Under the pieces are notes generated by a model, which worked only from the letters and a program-made list of their open reading frames with translations, was not told where the DNA came from and ran no database searches. The position numbers were made by a program, and so were the translations under genes. A stretch of DNA of 64,000 nucleotides from Ignavibacteriota bacterium. Its GTDB lineage: Bacteria; Bacteroidota; Ignavibacteria; Ignavibacteriales; Ignavibacteriaceae. Where the stretch lies: NCBI GenBank assembly GCA_013285405.1, contig CP053446.1, positions 3,519,001 through 3,583,000 on the forward strand, read 5' to 3'. This document shows positions 24,626 to 33,222 of the stretch, piece by piece; the stretch's first letter is position 1; the number at the start of each line of letters is the position of its first letter.

Positions 24626-25804
24626 ATGAAAAAAAGGTATCTTTTTGATGATTTATTAAAGTATTTGGATCACAAGAATGCTTTGGTAATTACCGGAATG
24701 CGTCAGGTTGGGAAAACAACTATAATGAAGCAGTTATTTGAAAAGGTTTCCGGACCTAAGCTATGGTTTGATTTTGAGAACCCGCTCGACTTATTGCACT
24801 TTGAAAATATCAACTACGATGGAATTTATGAAACCTTAAAACAGGAAGCTGGCAGCGATAAAGATCGGTTATATGTTTTTATAGATGAGATTCAAAACTT
24901 CCCGGACATAACAAAAATCATTAAATATCTGATTGATAAGTACAATGTAAAATTTATTGTTACCGGTTCTTCAAACTATTATTTAAAAAATCTTTTTCCC
25001 GAATCATTGAGCGGCAGAAAATTTATTTTCATTCTTCAGCCCATAAATTTTAATGAATACCTTTTTTTCAATGACAAGATCACCAAAAGAGAACCAAATA
25101 AGAATCTGGATCTAAAATCATCCTATTCTCTTTTAGATTTTAAGAAGTATGAAACTGATTATCAAACCTACTTAGAGTACGGGGGTTTCCCTGAAGTCGT
25201 AACAACAACGGATAACGCTACAAAAAAATTAATTCTAAAAAATATTTTCGCTTCATTTTTTGAAAAAGATATTAAAGTATTATCAGATGTTAAGGATATA
25301 CGGGAATTGCGGGATTTAATTTTAATGCTTGTACCGAGGACAGGAAACATTATTGATATCACAAAACTTTCAAATCAACTCGGGATAAACAGAGTTAAAA
25401 TTTACTATTATCTGGAATTGCTGCAAGGTACTTTCTTTATAAAACTTATTCCAAAATTCTCAAAAAGTATCGATCGCACGGTTGCAGGAGGAAGAAAAGT
25501 CTATTTTGCTGATACAGGTTTATTAAATATTATCGGGAAAGTAAATGATGGTCAGTTATTCGAGAACGCTGTTGCAAATCAATTAAACTTTTACGGCGAT
25601 CTTTTTTATTACAACAAACGAAGCATATCTGAAATAGATTTTATTCTTAACAAAGAAATTGCTTTTGAAGTAAAATTAAAATCTTCTTCAGCTGATTTAA
25701 AAAAACTTGAAAAAAATGCATCCGAGATTGGTGTAAAAAAATATTACTTGGTGAGCAAAAACTTTAGTGAAACAGATAAAACTATTTTCCCGATGTACTT
25801 ATAA
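24626..25804 (+). CDS. AAA_14/DUF4143 ATPase
   Basis: The 392-residue protein has an N-terminal AAA domain with Walker A TGMRQVGKTTIMKQ (about residues 20-33), Walker B LYVFIDEIQNFP (about 87-98) and the sensor phrase FIVTGSSNYYLKNL, followed by a DUF4143 domain with a winged-helix region (NIIDITKLSNQLGINR) and a nuclease-like end (SEIDFILNKEIAFEVKLK). This family is widespread and mobile, with no settled function; the C-terminus resembles restriction-endonuclease-like folds. It lies alone between two repeat-rich gaps and is probably accessory. Confidence 0.9.
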   Translation: MKKRYLFDDLLKYLDHKNALVITGMRQVGKTTIMKQLFEKVSGPKLWFDFENPLDLLHFENINYDGIYETLKQEAGSDKDRLYVFIDEIQNFPDITKIIKYLIDKYNVKFIVTGSSNYYLKNLFPESLSGRKFIFILQPINFNEYLFFNDKITKREPNKNLDLKSSYSLLDFKKYETDYQTYLEYGGFPEVVTTTDNATKKLILKNIFASFFEKDIKVLSDVKDIRELRDLILMLVPRTGNIIDITKLSNQLGINRVKIYYYLELLQGTFFIKLIPKFSKSIDRTVAGGRKVYFADTGLLNIIGKVNDGQLFENAVANQLNFYGDLFYYNKRSISEIDFILNKEIAFEVKLKSSSADLKKLEKNASEIGVKKYYLVSKNFSETDKTIFPMYL

Positions 25805-25871
25805 AAGCTGAGATTTATTATTTACAATTGATTATTTATTATTGAAGAACAAAAATAAATGCATTTAAATT

Positions 25872-25957
25872 AGCTCAACCAACCTGCCGGTGAGGCTGGT
25901 CTGTATCATTCGTCTCGGCGAAGGCAAAGCCGAAGTGTGATCTGCGAGCTATTGGCT
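25872..25957. repeat. Palindrome cluster between genes
   Basis: This holds CCAACCTGCCGGTGAGGCTGG and then a hairpin with arms CTCGGC and GCCGAAG. The first part is similar to the palindrome inserted at 21149-21186. Confidence 0.6.
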
Positions 25958-26027
25958 TTTAGTGAATAGAAATTGATAACAATTAAAATTTTTATAATCA
26001 GAAAGAAATAGTAGGAGAAAACATATT

Positions 26028-27776
26028 TTGTACATACTTGGCTTAAACGCTTACCATGGTGATTCATCAGCCTGCTTACTTAAAGATGGTAAAATAATTA
26101 ATGCGATCGAAGAAGAAAGAATCAGAAGAATTAAACATTGGGCTGGTTTTCCATCTGAATCTATAAAGTTCTGTTTGAAAGATGCCGGCATAACAATTAG
26201 TGATGTTGATCATATAACAATCGGTAGAAATCCTTCAGCGCATCTTGGAAAGAAGATTTTAAGTTCATTAAAAAAACTGGCAAACTTTCAATTCATAAAA
26301 GACAGAGTTTCAAATATTAAAAAAGTAACTTCACTTAAATCAGAAATAGCTGCAGGTCTTGGTGTAAGTGAGAGTAGTTTTCGCGCAGAGATAAAGCACA
26401 TCGAACATCACCGCTCACATCTTGCTTCTGCATTCTTTGTCTCCCCTTTTGATGAAGCAGCAATACTTTCTATTGATGGCTTCGGTGATTTCTCATCAAC
26501 AATGATTGCAATTGGAAGGGGAAATAAAATTGAAGTATTGGATTCAGTTACTTATCCACACTCACTTGGGATTTTTTATACTGCATTCACTCAGTTTCTT
26601 GGTTTTCCCTGGTATGGTGATGAATATAAAGTGATGGGACTTTCACCATATGGCGAACCAAAATATGTTGATCAGATGAAAAAAATAGTGAGGCTGCTGG
26701 ATAATGGATTGTTTGAACTGGATGAGAGTTATTTCATTCATTCAACTGAAGGTGTCGCAATGACGTGGAATAACGGAGCTCCGTTCATTGGAAGAATTTA
26801 TTCGGATAGGATGATAAAAGAATTCGGTCAGCCCAGAGACAAAGATGAAACATTAACCCAATATCATAAAGATTTGGCTGCATCGGTTCAAAAACATTGT
26901 GAAGATGTCATCTTTCATATACTGAATCATCTTCAAAAAAGAACCGGTTTGAAAAATATTTGTATCGCTGGTGGTGTTGCACAAAATTCTGTTGCCAACG
27001 GTAAAGTTCTTCAGCTTACTGACTTTGAAAAAATATATATACCTTCTGCCGGATATGATGCAGGAACTGCAATCGGATCTGCTCTCTGGCATTATTATCA
27101 GATTTTAGGAATGGAAAGAAAATATTTTGTAAGAGATGCTTACTTTGGAGCGCAATATTCCGATGATGAAATTGAAAGAGAATTAAAAGAAGCAAAAGTA
27201 AATTACAAACGATGCAGTTCAGATAGTGAAACTATTGAACAAACAGCTCAAATGCTTGCTGACGGTGCAGTGATCGGTTGGTTCCAGGGAAGAACTGAAT
27301 TTGGACCACGAGCACTTGGAAATCGTTCTGTTCTGGTTCATCCCGGAAGACCTGATGCAAAAGATCTGATAAATTCTAAAATAAAGAGAAGAGAATCTTT
27401 CCGCCCCTTTGCTCCTTCAATTTTACGTGAGTATGTTAACGAATATTTTGAACAGGAAGACGATGTTTATTTTATGGAGAAAGTTTTTCAGATCCGTATT
27501 GAAAAAAGAAATGGCCTTCCGGCGGTGACTCATGTTGATGGAAGCGGAAGGTTGCAGACTGTGCATAAAGATGTTTCACCAAAATATTATGCTTTGATTG
27601 ATAAGTTCAGGGAGAAGACAGGGCTGCCAATTCTGCTTAATACTTCTTTCAACGAAAATGAACCGATAGTTAATCATCCTAAAGAAGCAATTGATTGTTT
27701 TCTTCGGACAGAAATGGATGCAATTGTGCTTGAGAATTGTATTGTAACACGAAATCAGAATATTACTAATAAATAG
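26028..27776 (+). CDS. Carbamoyltransferase (NodU/CmcH/TobZ family)
   Basis: The 582-residue protein starts with TTG at 26028, giving MYILGLNAYHGDSSAC, the family N-terminus, and has AGGAG about 11 bases upstream. The N-terminal kinase-like Kae1 domain has EHHRSHLASAFF, SIDGFGDFSS and the later CIAGGVAQNSVANGK. The C-terminal YrdC-like domain has WFQGRTEFGPRALGNRSVL and LNTSFNENEPIV. These enzymes form carbamoyl-AMP from carbamoyl phosphate and ATP and transfer the carbamoyl group to sugars or antibiotics. It probably carbamoylates a sugar of the local polysaccharide. Confidence 0.95.
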   Translation: MYILGLNAYHGDSSACLLKDGKIINAIEEERIRRIKHWAGFPSESIKFCLKDAGITISDVDHITIGRNPSAHLGKKILSSLKKLANFQFIKDRVSNIKKVTSLKSEIAAGLGVSESSFRAEIKHIEHHRSHLASAFFVSPFDEAAILSIDGFGDFSSTMIAIGRGNKIEVLDSVTYPHSLGIFYTAFTQFLGFPWYGDEYKVMGLSPYGEPKYVDQMKKIVRLLDNGLFELDESYFIHSTEGVAMTWNNGAPFIGRIYSDRMIKEFGQPRDKDETLTQYHKDLAASVQKHCEDVIFHILNHLQKRTGLKNICIAGGVAQNSVANGKVLQLTDFEKIYIPSAGYDAGTAIGSALWHYYQILGMERKYFVRDAYFGAQYSDDEIERELKEAKVNYKRCSSDSETIEQTAQMLADGAVIGWFQGRTEFGPRALGNRSVLVHPGRPDAKDLINSKIKRRESFRPFAPSILREYVNEYFEQEDDVYFMEKVFQIRIEKRNGLPAVTHVDGSGRLQTVHKDVSPKYYALIDKFREKTGLPILLNTSFNENEPIVNHPKEAIDCFLRTEMDAIVLENCIVTRNQNITNK

Positions 27777-27869
27777 AACCTGAATTTGATTTAAGTTTTC
27801 GATTAATACTGATCTGTGTGAATCAGCCTGATCTGCGACATCAGCGTTCTATTGATTAAAAGTTTTAAT

Positions 27870-28811
27870 ATGAAAATCTCCATAATTACCGTAGCAAAAA
27901 ATAACAAAGCTGGACTTCTCGGAGCGATTGAATGTGTACGAAATCAAACTTATAAGAATGTTGAGCATATTATTGTCGATGGAGGATCGACCGATGGAAC
28001 CGTAGAGATACTGAAACAAGTTCAGGATGACATTCGGTCAGCTCAGTATGACTCACGACTCACTACTAACTACTCACTACTTACCATCAGCGAAACTGAT
28101 TCAGGAATTTACGATGCAATTAACAAAGGTATTAAGCTAGCAACAGGAGATGTAATTGGATTATTGCATTCTGATGATCTTTATGCGGATGAAAATGTGC
28201 TGGAAAGGTATGCTGAGATATTCAAGAGACCCTTCGACTTCGCTCAGGGTGACAATGTTGATGCAGTTTATTCAGATTTGGTTTATGTTAGGAAGAAGCG
28301 AGAAGTTAGAAGTAGGAAGTCAGAAGTTGAAAACTCAGAAACCACCAACTACCTACTACCCACTACCTACTCAACAATCAGATACTGGAAAACACATAAA
28401 TCAGTAATTAGTAATCGGTCATCAGTAAACAGCAGCGATACTGACCACCATTTACTGGTTACCGATCACCTGCTGAAAAAAGGTTGGATGCCTCCCCATC
28501 CTACTTTATTCATCAGAAAAGAATTATTTACCAAGTACGGTTTTTATAGAACTGATATGAAGATTGCTGCTGATTATGAAATGATATTAAGACTTCTTTA
28601 TAAACATAAAATTAATTCGCACTACTTACCAATTACTACTTACTTAATGTCAATCGGCGGTGCAAGCAATAAAAGCTTGAAAAATATTTTACAAAAAAGT
28701 AAAGAAGACTACCTTGCAATGAAAATAAATGGAATAAGTATTCCTGTATTCACATTAGCAATTAAAAATTTAAGAAAGCTCCCTCAGTTTCTGGCTCACG
28801 ATGTATTATAG
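27870..28811 (+). CDS. Family 2 glycosyltransferase heavily invaded by in-frame repeats
   Basis: From ATG 27870 the protein has 313 residues; a TTG at 27852 would add six. The GT2 core is clear: ISIITVAKNNKAGLLGAIE, IIVDGGSTDGTVEIL, the ETDSGIYDAINKGIKLATGD helix, LLHSDDLYAD and GWMPPHPTLFIRKE. Normal members have about 250 residues. The extra length comes from several repeat-derived segments: about residues 48-72, 120-128, 140-169 and 177-202. They keep the frame and lie between conserved motifs. The last 118 bases are duplicated at 29691-29807. Activity may be preserved but has to be shown. Confidence 0.88.
   Translation: MKISIITVAKNNKAGLLGAIECVRNQTYKNVEHIIVDGGSTDGTVEILKQVQDDIRSAQYDSRLTTNYSLLTISETDSGIYDAINKGIKLATGDVIGLLHSDDLYADENVLERYAEIFKRPFDFAQGDNVDAVYSDLVYVRKKREVRSRKSEVENSETTNYLLPTTYSTIRYWKTHKSVISNRSSVNSSDTDHHLLVTDHLLKKGWMPPHPTLFIRKELFTKYGFYRTDMKIAADYEMILRLLYKHKINSHYLPITTYLMSIGGASNKSLKNILQKSKEDYLAMKINGISIPVFTLAIKNLRKLPQFLAHDVL
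28011..28025. repeat. CTGAAACAAGTTCAG palindrome inside a glycosyltransferase gene
   Basis: This palindrome is followed by GATGAC and encodes LKQVQDD right after the DGGSTDGT motif of the enzyme, where homologues read directly into the next strand. Confidence 0.65.
28051..28085. repeat. ACTCACTACTAACTACTCAC-type insertion
   Basis: Low-complexity sequence of repeated ACTCACTACT units encodes part of SRLTTNYSLLT. It is the reverse-complement style of the GTAAGTAG-type sequence at 24362 onward. Confidence 0.65.
28229..28250. repeat. ACCCT...AGGGT palindrome inside a glycosyltransferase gene
   Basis: Arms ACCCT and AGGGT flank TCGACTTCGCTC, and the element encodes PFDFAQGD. It is the same family as the asnB elements at 13645 and 13720. 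Confidence 0.8.
28289..28475. repeat. Two further low-complexity insertions
   Basis: The part at 28289-28375 has GAAGTTAGAAGTAGGAAGTC and then CACCAACTACCTACTACCC. The part at 28400-28475 is an imperfect inverted repeat with GTAATCGGTCATCAGTAAA on one side and TTTACTGGTTACCGATCAC on the other. Both are read in frame within the enzyme between LVYVRK and GWMPPHP. Confidence 0.65.
28685..28802 (+). repeat. Left copy of a 118-bp direct repeat (glycosyltransferase 3' end)
   Basis: This is the last part of the intact glycosyltransferase gene. It matches 29691-29807 with only two mismatches and one 1-base gap. The two copies enclose the nucleotidyltransferase pair. Confidence 0.9.
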
Positions 28812-28885
28812 CAACTAATAATTAAGTGAAAAAGCTTTCATTTTATTTTATTATACCTAACTTTGAACAAAAAATTAATTAAAGT

Positions 28886-29392
28886 ATGAAAGAGACTCTT
28901 CAAAAAATAAACGAGCTAGTTAAACTCGGAATAATAGAGAGTTACGCAATTGCCGGAGGAATGGGTCAATTTTATTATATTGAGCCTTCCGTAACTTATG
29001 ACTTAGATTTAATTATCCACATTTCTGACGAAGAAAAAACTTTAACCCCGCTATCAAAGATATATGAATGGGCTGATAAGAATAATTATAAACCATTAAA
29101 AGAACATATTATAATTGAAGGAATTCCCGTTCAATTTATATTAGAATACAATAACCTTGTCACAGCAGCGTTAAATAATCGTAGTAAGATTAAACTTTTT
29201 GATGAAGAGACTAATATATTAAAGCCTGAATACTTAATGGCAATCATGCTGCAAACCGGAAGGTCGATTGATAGGGAAAGGTTAACCAAATTTCTAACCG
29301 AATTTGATTATGATAAAGATTTATTTTCAGAAATTCTAAATAAATTTAATTTAACTAATGCTTTTAATAGATTCAACAAAATGCATGAATAA
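28886..29392 (+). CDS. Nucleotidyltransferase-fold protein (AbiEii/MNT-like)
   Basis: The 168-residue protein has an N-terminal nucleotidyltransferase signature: SYAIAGGMGQFYY (residues about 19-31) followed by TYDLDLIIHI (about 37-46) with the two-Asp pattern of the pol-beta superfamily, then a helical C-terminal part. Stand-alone proteins of this sort are found in toxin-antitoxin and abortive-infection systems (AbiEii, MNT), but some only bind nucleotides. A small gene overlaps its end by 8 bases. The pair lies between direct repeats, which suggests an accessory cassette. Function is inferred. Confidence 0.7.
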   Translation: MKETLQKINELVKLGIIESYAIAGGMGQFYYIEPSVTYDLDLIIHISDEEKTLTPLSKIYEWADKNNYKPLKEHIIIEGIPVQFILEYNNLVTAALNNRSKIKLFDEETNILKPEYLMAIMLQTGRSIDRERLTKFLTEFDYDKDLFSEILNKFNLTNAFNRFNKMHE

Positions 29393-29576
29393 GAATTATA
29401 TCTCACATATAGCAGAATCAAAAGTTGATTATCATCAATCGCAAGCCAAACTTTCATACGAAGAGAAAGTCAAAATCATCATTGAATTACAGAAAATTGA
29501 TGCTGAAATGCGAAAAAGTAATAAGAAAAGATTCGCAACTGATAAATTCCATATGGTCTGGGATATAAACGTTTAG
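29385..29576 (+). CDS. Small partner protein of the nucleotidyltransferase
   Basis: From ATG 29385 the protein has 63 residues (MNKNYISHIAESKVDYHQSQ at its start) and a helical, charged character, with LSYEEKVKIIIELQKIDAEM in the middle and FHMVWDI at the end. Short proteins with this EEKVxIxxELQKI pattern are, to my knowledge, often encoded beside nucleotidyltransferases. It overlaps the upstream stop by 8 bases, so it is translationally coupled. It could be the antitoxin or a cofactor; I cannot decide. An in-frame start at 29358 lies within the upstream gene and is less likely. Confidence 0.65.
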   Translation: MNKNYISHIAESKVDYHQSQAKLSYEEKVKIIIELQKIDAEMRKSNKKRFATDKFHMVWDINV

Positions 29577-29690
29577 CTACATTTCTTGTAATATTAATAA
29601 TCTCCGATATTTAAACTTTTACCTGCAATTGTTCACTAACTATAGAATAATGAATATCATCGGAAGTACCAGCGACAAAAACGCTATGAG

Positions 29691-29807
29691 TATTTTACAA
29701 AAAATAAAGAAGACTACCTTGCAATGAAAATAAATGGAATAAGTATTCCTGTATTCACATTAGCAATTAAAAATTTAAGAAAGCTTCCTCAGTTTCTGGC
29801 TCGCGAT
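29691..29807 (+). pseudogene. Right copy of the direct repeat: glycosyltransferase 3'-end fragment
   Basis: This 117-bp copy of the 3' end of the gene at 27870 is out of frame after a 1-base deletion and has no start, so it is not a gene. About 45 bases before it (from about 29648) still resemble the upstream part of the glycosyltransferase at lower identity, so the fragment may once have been longer. The remaining gap to 29906 shows nothing else. Confidence 0.88.
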
Positions 29808-29906
29808 TAAAATTAGACCTTCAGGAGCTTCATAATCATTTTATAGTTAATTAATTTTTAATCATTATTTTTGGCATGTGAAACTCCCAAATCTTAATCA
29901 TTATTA

Positions 29907-31571
29907 ATGCAGTACCTGATAATATTTTTTGCTACACTTGTCAGCACAATATTCCTGACTCCGTATATTATTGACTTATTCAACAGGATAAAGATTGTTG
30001 ATCTGCCTGACGGAAAACGAAAATTGCATTCAGTTCCGATTCCAAGAATGGGTGGACTGCTAATATTTTTGATTTTTCTGACATCTATTTTTGTTTTCTA
30101 CGGTGATATTAATGCAATTAAATACTATCTGTTTGGAACCATTATAATTTTTGCGCTTGGTGCTTACGATGATTTACTTGGTACAGGCTGGCTGTTAAAA
30201 TTTATTTATCAGACAATCGCAGCAATATTATTGGTTCTTTATCTACTGCCAAAATTTTCTTCGATTACTTTATTCACGATTGAATTTTCAAATATACCGG
30301 GAATAATTTTACTGTTATTCTTTATTGTGGGAACAATTAATGCGTTCAACCTGCTTGATGGGCTTGATGGGCTCGTTGCAGGTATTTCCATGCTGACTTT
30401 TATCGTATTGTTTTTTATAAGTCTGAATCTGATGGATATATTTTCTCTTGTGATACTGTCTTCTATCGCTGGATGTGTAATGGGATTTCTAAAATACAAT
30501 ACTTTCCCCGCAAAAATATTTTTAGGAGATTCCGGTTCATTCTTGTTAGGTTTCCTGGTTGTTAGTGCCGTATTAAATGTATCAATTAATAATACCACTG
30601 GAATACTTGATCTTACTTTCCCTGTAATATTGCTCGCTGTGCCAATTGCTGATACTGTAAAAGTCTTTTTTATCAGGATTGTGAAAGGCAAACATCCATT
30701 TGCTGCAGATAGAACTCATATTCATCATATAGTTCACAGTCAGAACATAACACATGCAACCACAGTATTTATAATCTCGATTTACTCGTTATTATTTGCC
30801 GGTTGTGCAATTATCTATTTGTTCTACTCACGAGTTTGGGGAATGGCTTTGTTTGGTGTTATGATTTTTCCTCTCTTCTTCGCAAATAAAATTCTTCAAT
30901 TTATTATTCAGAGAGAAAAGCTAGTAGTTTTTGGAAGAGCAGTTAACAGGTTTCCGCAATTTTTAATTAATTATTATAAGATGGTAGTGCTGCCTTTAAC
31001 CGGATTATTACTGCTTCTTTTTTTTCTCTATCTTCTTATTGGTGAGGATGGTCCGATTGCTGAATTCTTATTACCGTCATTTATCATCATCGGAATTTTA
31101 TTGGTATTCGCTTTTGTAAATTACAGACGAAATAAGATAGTCACGGACAGTATTGTTTTTTTCAACATATTAATTTTCTTTATTATTAACCAGACACATA
31201 TTGTCTTGTATGAGGATATTTTACACATTCCGGTTATCGGGAATCTGACTTACCATCTGCTCGTCGTAAGTTTTTTACTACCAACTGTTGGGTTTTTTAT
31301 GGTGTTCAAAGATAGAATAATTCAAAAAGAGTCTTCATTTTTTACTGCATTCGATTTAATAATTATTCTGATAATAATTCTGTTATCAATAACTGCCAAT
31401 TTAATACCCGTATCAAAATCGTATTTGATCGCAGATGTAATCTTCAGAAGTTTTCTCATTTATGCTTTCTATAAAGTAGTCATATCTATTCAATCTTCAT
31501 TCCGGTTTTATTTATTTGCCGGATCATTTCTATTCGTAATTTTATCACAGATAATATTCTTAATGCATTAA
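29907..31571 (+). CDS. WecA/MraY-family phosphoglycosyltransferase with a C-terminal membrane extension
   Basis: The first 330 residues are a polytopic glycosyl-1-phosphate transferase that loads the first sugar-phosphate on undecaprenyl phosphate. Family motifs include LPDGKRKLHSVPIPRMGG (about residues 34-51), GAYDDLLG, NAFNLLDGLDGL (about 146-157), FLGDSGSFLLGF and the HIHH motif near 271. The protein is 554 residues, about 200 longer than WecA, and the rest is six or so more hydrophobic helices without a recognised family. It is the only initiating transferase in the window, so it probably starts repeat-unit synthesis. The Wzi-like gene follows after 1 base. Confidence 0.92.
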   Translation: MQYLIIFFATLVSTIFLTPYIIDLFNRIKIVDLPDGKRKLHSVPIPRMGGLLIFLIFLTSIFVFYGDINAIKYYLFGTIIIFALGAYDDLLGTGWLLKFIYQTIAAILLVLYLLPKFSSITLFTIEFSNIPGIILLLFFIVGTINAFNLLDGLDGLVAGISMLTFIVLFFISLNLMDIFSLVILSSIAGCVMGFLKYNTFPAKIFLGDSGSFLLGFLVVSAVLNVSINNTTGILDLTFPVILLAVPIADTVKVFFIRIVKGKHPFAADRTHIHHIVHSQNITHATTVFIISIYSLLFAGCAIIYLFYSRVWGMALFGVMIFPLFFANKILQFIIQREKLVVFGRAVNRFPQFLINYYKMVVLPLTGLLLLLFFLYLLIGEDGPIAEFLLPSFIIIGILLVFAFVNYRRNKIVTDSIVFFNILIFFIINQTHIVLYEDILHIPVIGNLTYHLLVVSFLLPTVGFFMVFKDRIIQKESSFFTAFDLIIILIIILLSITANLIPVSKSYLIADVIFRSFLIYAFYKVVISIQSSFRFYLFAGSFLFVILSQIIFLMH

Positions 31572-31572
31572 G

Positions 31573-33222
31573 ATGATGAAGTCAGTTATTCTGTTTTTTT
31601 CGATCGCACTATTCTGGATAGAAATACATGCTCAGACAGTTTACCAGCCTGTAAACTCAGATATATACGATCTGCTTGAAAGATTATACATCAAGGGTGT
31701 GTTAGACTATCATTCAGAAATAAAACCAATTCCAAGAAAAGAGATAGCATCATATCTTCTAAAGGCAATTTCCAATGAAAAGAATTTGTCAGGTATTGAT
31801 AAAGAGGAGGTTAAATTTTACAGTGAAGAATATGCTGATGAGATTTCATTGATTACGTCGAATTTAAAATTAAAACTTCCACGAACTGAGTTTTTTACTT
31901 CAGGACAAACTGGAAGATTCAGACTCTTTAACTATAGAGATTCATCTTTTAGTTTTAATCTTGATCCAATACTCGGCTTGGAAATAGGTGAACAGTGGGG
32001 TTCAGCATATCATCATCGCTGGAACGGATTAGAATTTTTTGGTTATTATTCGGATAACTGGGGTTACTCACTCGACTTCCGCGACAACCTTGAACAGGGA
32101 GATTATATAGATGACCGGAAAACAAATGTACCTGAAACAGGAATAAATATTTCTAAAAATGCTGATAACAGTATCCAGTATAGTGTCGTTAACGTACAAT
32201 TAAATTATGCATGGAGTACTGGCAATTTTTCATTCGGAAAATTTGCTGTGAATTTAGGAAATGGAAGAGCAGGACAAATTATTAATTCTTCCAAAGCACC
32301 AACGTTTCCATTAATAAGAATTGACTTCAGACCTGTTGAATGGTTGAATTTCATTTATTTCCATGGCTTTCTTAAATCCGATATTCCTGATTCTTCGACT
32401 TATCGCTCAACGAGTGTGGAAGGAAGAGAAAGTATTTCTGATATACCAAAATTTATTGCATCGCATCTGATTTCATTTTATATCGCTGATGATATTTCAT
32501 TATCCATTGGTGAATCCGTAATATATAGCGAGAATGTTGAGCCAATCTATTTAATCCCTGTTATGTTCTTCAGACTTGCAGATCATTATTTATCGAGCAC
32601 AGGATCTAACACAGGTGACAATGCACAGTTATTTGCAGATGGATGTTACAGATTCTCATTGATTAACAGTAAAATCTATGGCTCAGTATTTATTGATGAA
32701 CTTTCAATCGAACGTGTTATGGACGGAGATAATTTATCTTCAATCGGATACACAGTCGGAACGGAGTTTTCAGACTTACTCATCCCGAATTCAGGTTTAG
32801 TTTTAGAATATACAAGAATTCAACCATTCGTATATACAAACTCAAATGATGCACAAACTTACCAGAGCCATCAATATCAGTTAGGTCATTGGATCGGGAG
32901 TAATTCTGATATGCTTTATTTATCATACAGACAAAATATTTTTCGAGGACTGAGAGTTCAACTTTCCGGCTGGTATTTCAGGAAAGGTCAAACTGAACTT
33001 CCTGAAGAACAGTATCAGTCGCCTTATCCTCCAACTTTGTATGGAGCACGAAGAACAGAGAAGAAAATAAATTTGGAAATTACCTGGCAGCCTGTACATA
33101 ATCTTTATTTAAAAGGACAATACAATCACTCAGAAATTTCAGATGAAGAAACGACTCGTACACAGGAATTTATGCTCGGTACAAATAATAATTTTTGTTT
33201 TGCACTATACTATGGATTATAG
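31573..33222 (+). CDS. Wzi-like outer-membrane capsule assembly protein
   Basis: The 549-residue protein has a signal peptide (MMKSVILFFSIALFWIEIHA) and starts its mature part with YQPVNSDIYDLLERLYIKGV, a typical start of capsule-assembly Wzi-family proteins in this phylum, followed by a long beta-barrel rich in aromatic residues (about 120-549). Wzi in enterobacteria is an outer-membrane lectin that attaches capsule to the surface. It is coupled to the phosphoglycosyltransferase, which supports a polysaccharide role. Confidence 0.82.
   Translation: MMKSVILFFSIALFWIEIHAQTVYQPVNSDIYDLLERLYIKGVLDYHSEIKPIPRKEIASYLLKAISNEKNLSGIDKEEVKFYSEEYADEISLITSNLKLKLPRTEFFTSGQTGRFRLFNYRDSSFSFNLDPILGLEIGEQWGSAYHHRWNGLEFFGYYSDNWGYSLDFRDNLEQGDYIDDRKTNVPETGINISKNADNSIQYSVVNVQLNYAWSTGNFSFGKFAVNLGNGRAGQIINSSKAPTFPLIRIDFRPVEWLNFIYFHGFLKSDIPDSSTYRSTSVEGRESISDIPKFIASHLISFYIADDISLSIGESVIYSENVEPIYLIPVMFFRLADHYLSSTGSNTGDNAQLFADGCYRFSLINSKIYGSVFIDELSIERVMDGDNLSSIGYTVGTEFSDLLIPNSGLVLEYTRIQPFVYTNSNDAQTYQSHQYQLGHWIGSNSDMLYLSYRQNIFRGLRVQLSGWYFRKGQTELPEEQYQSPYPPTLYGARRTEKKINLEITWQPVHNLYLKGQYNHSEISDEETTRTQEFMLGTNNNFCFALYYGL

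Noticed and set aside
26028..27776. Possibility that the carbamoyltransferase is part of an antibiotic cluster
   Set aside because: Its neighbours are polysaccharide genes and no antibiotic-type synthases are present; sugar carbamoylation is the simpler reading.
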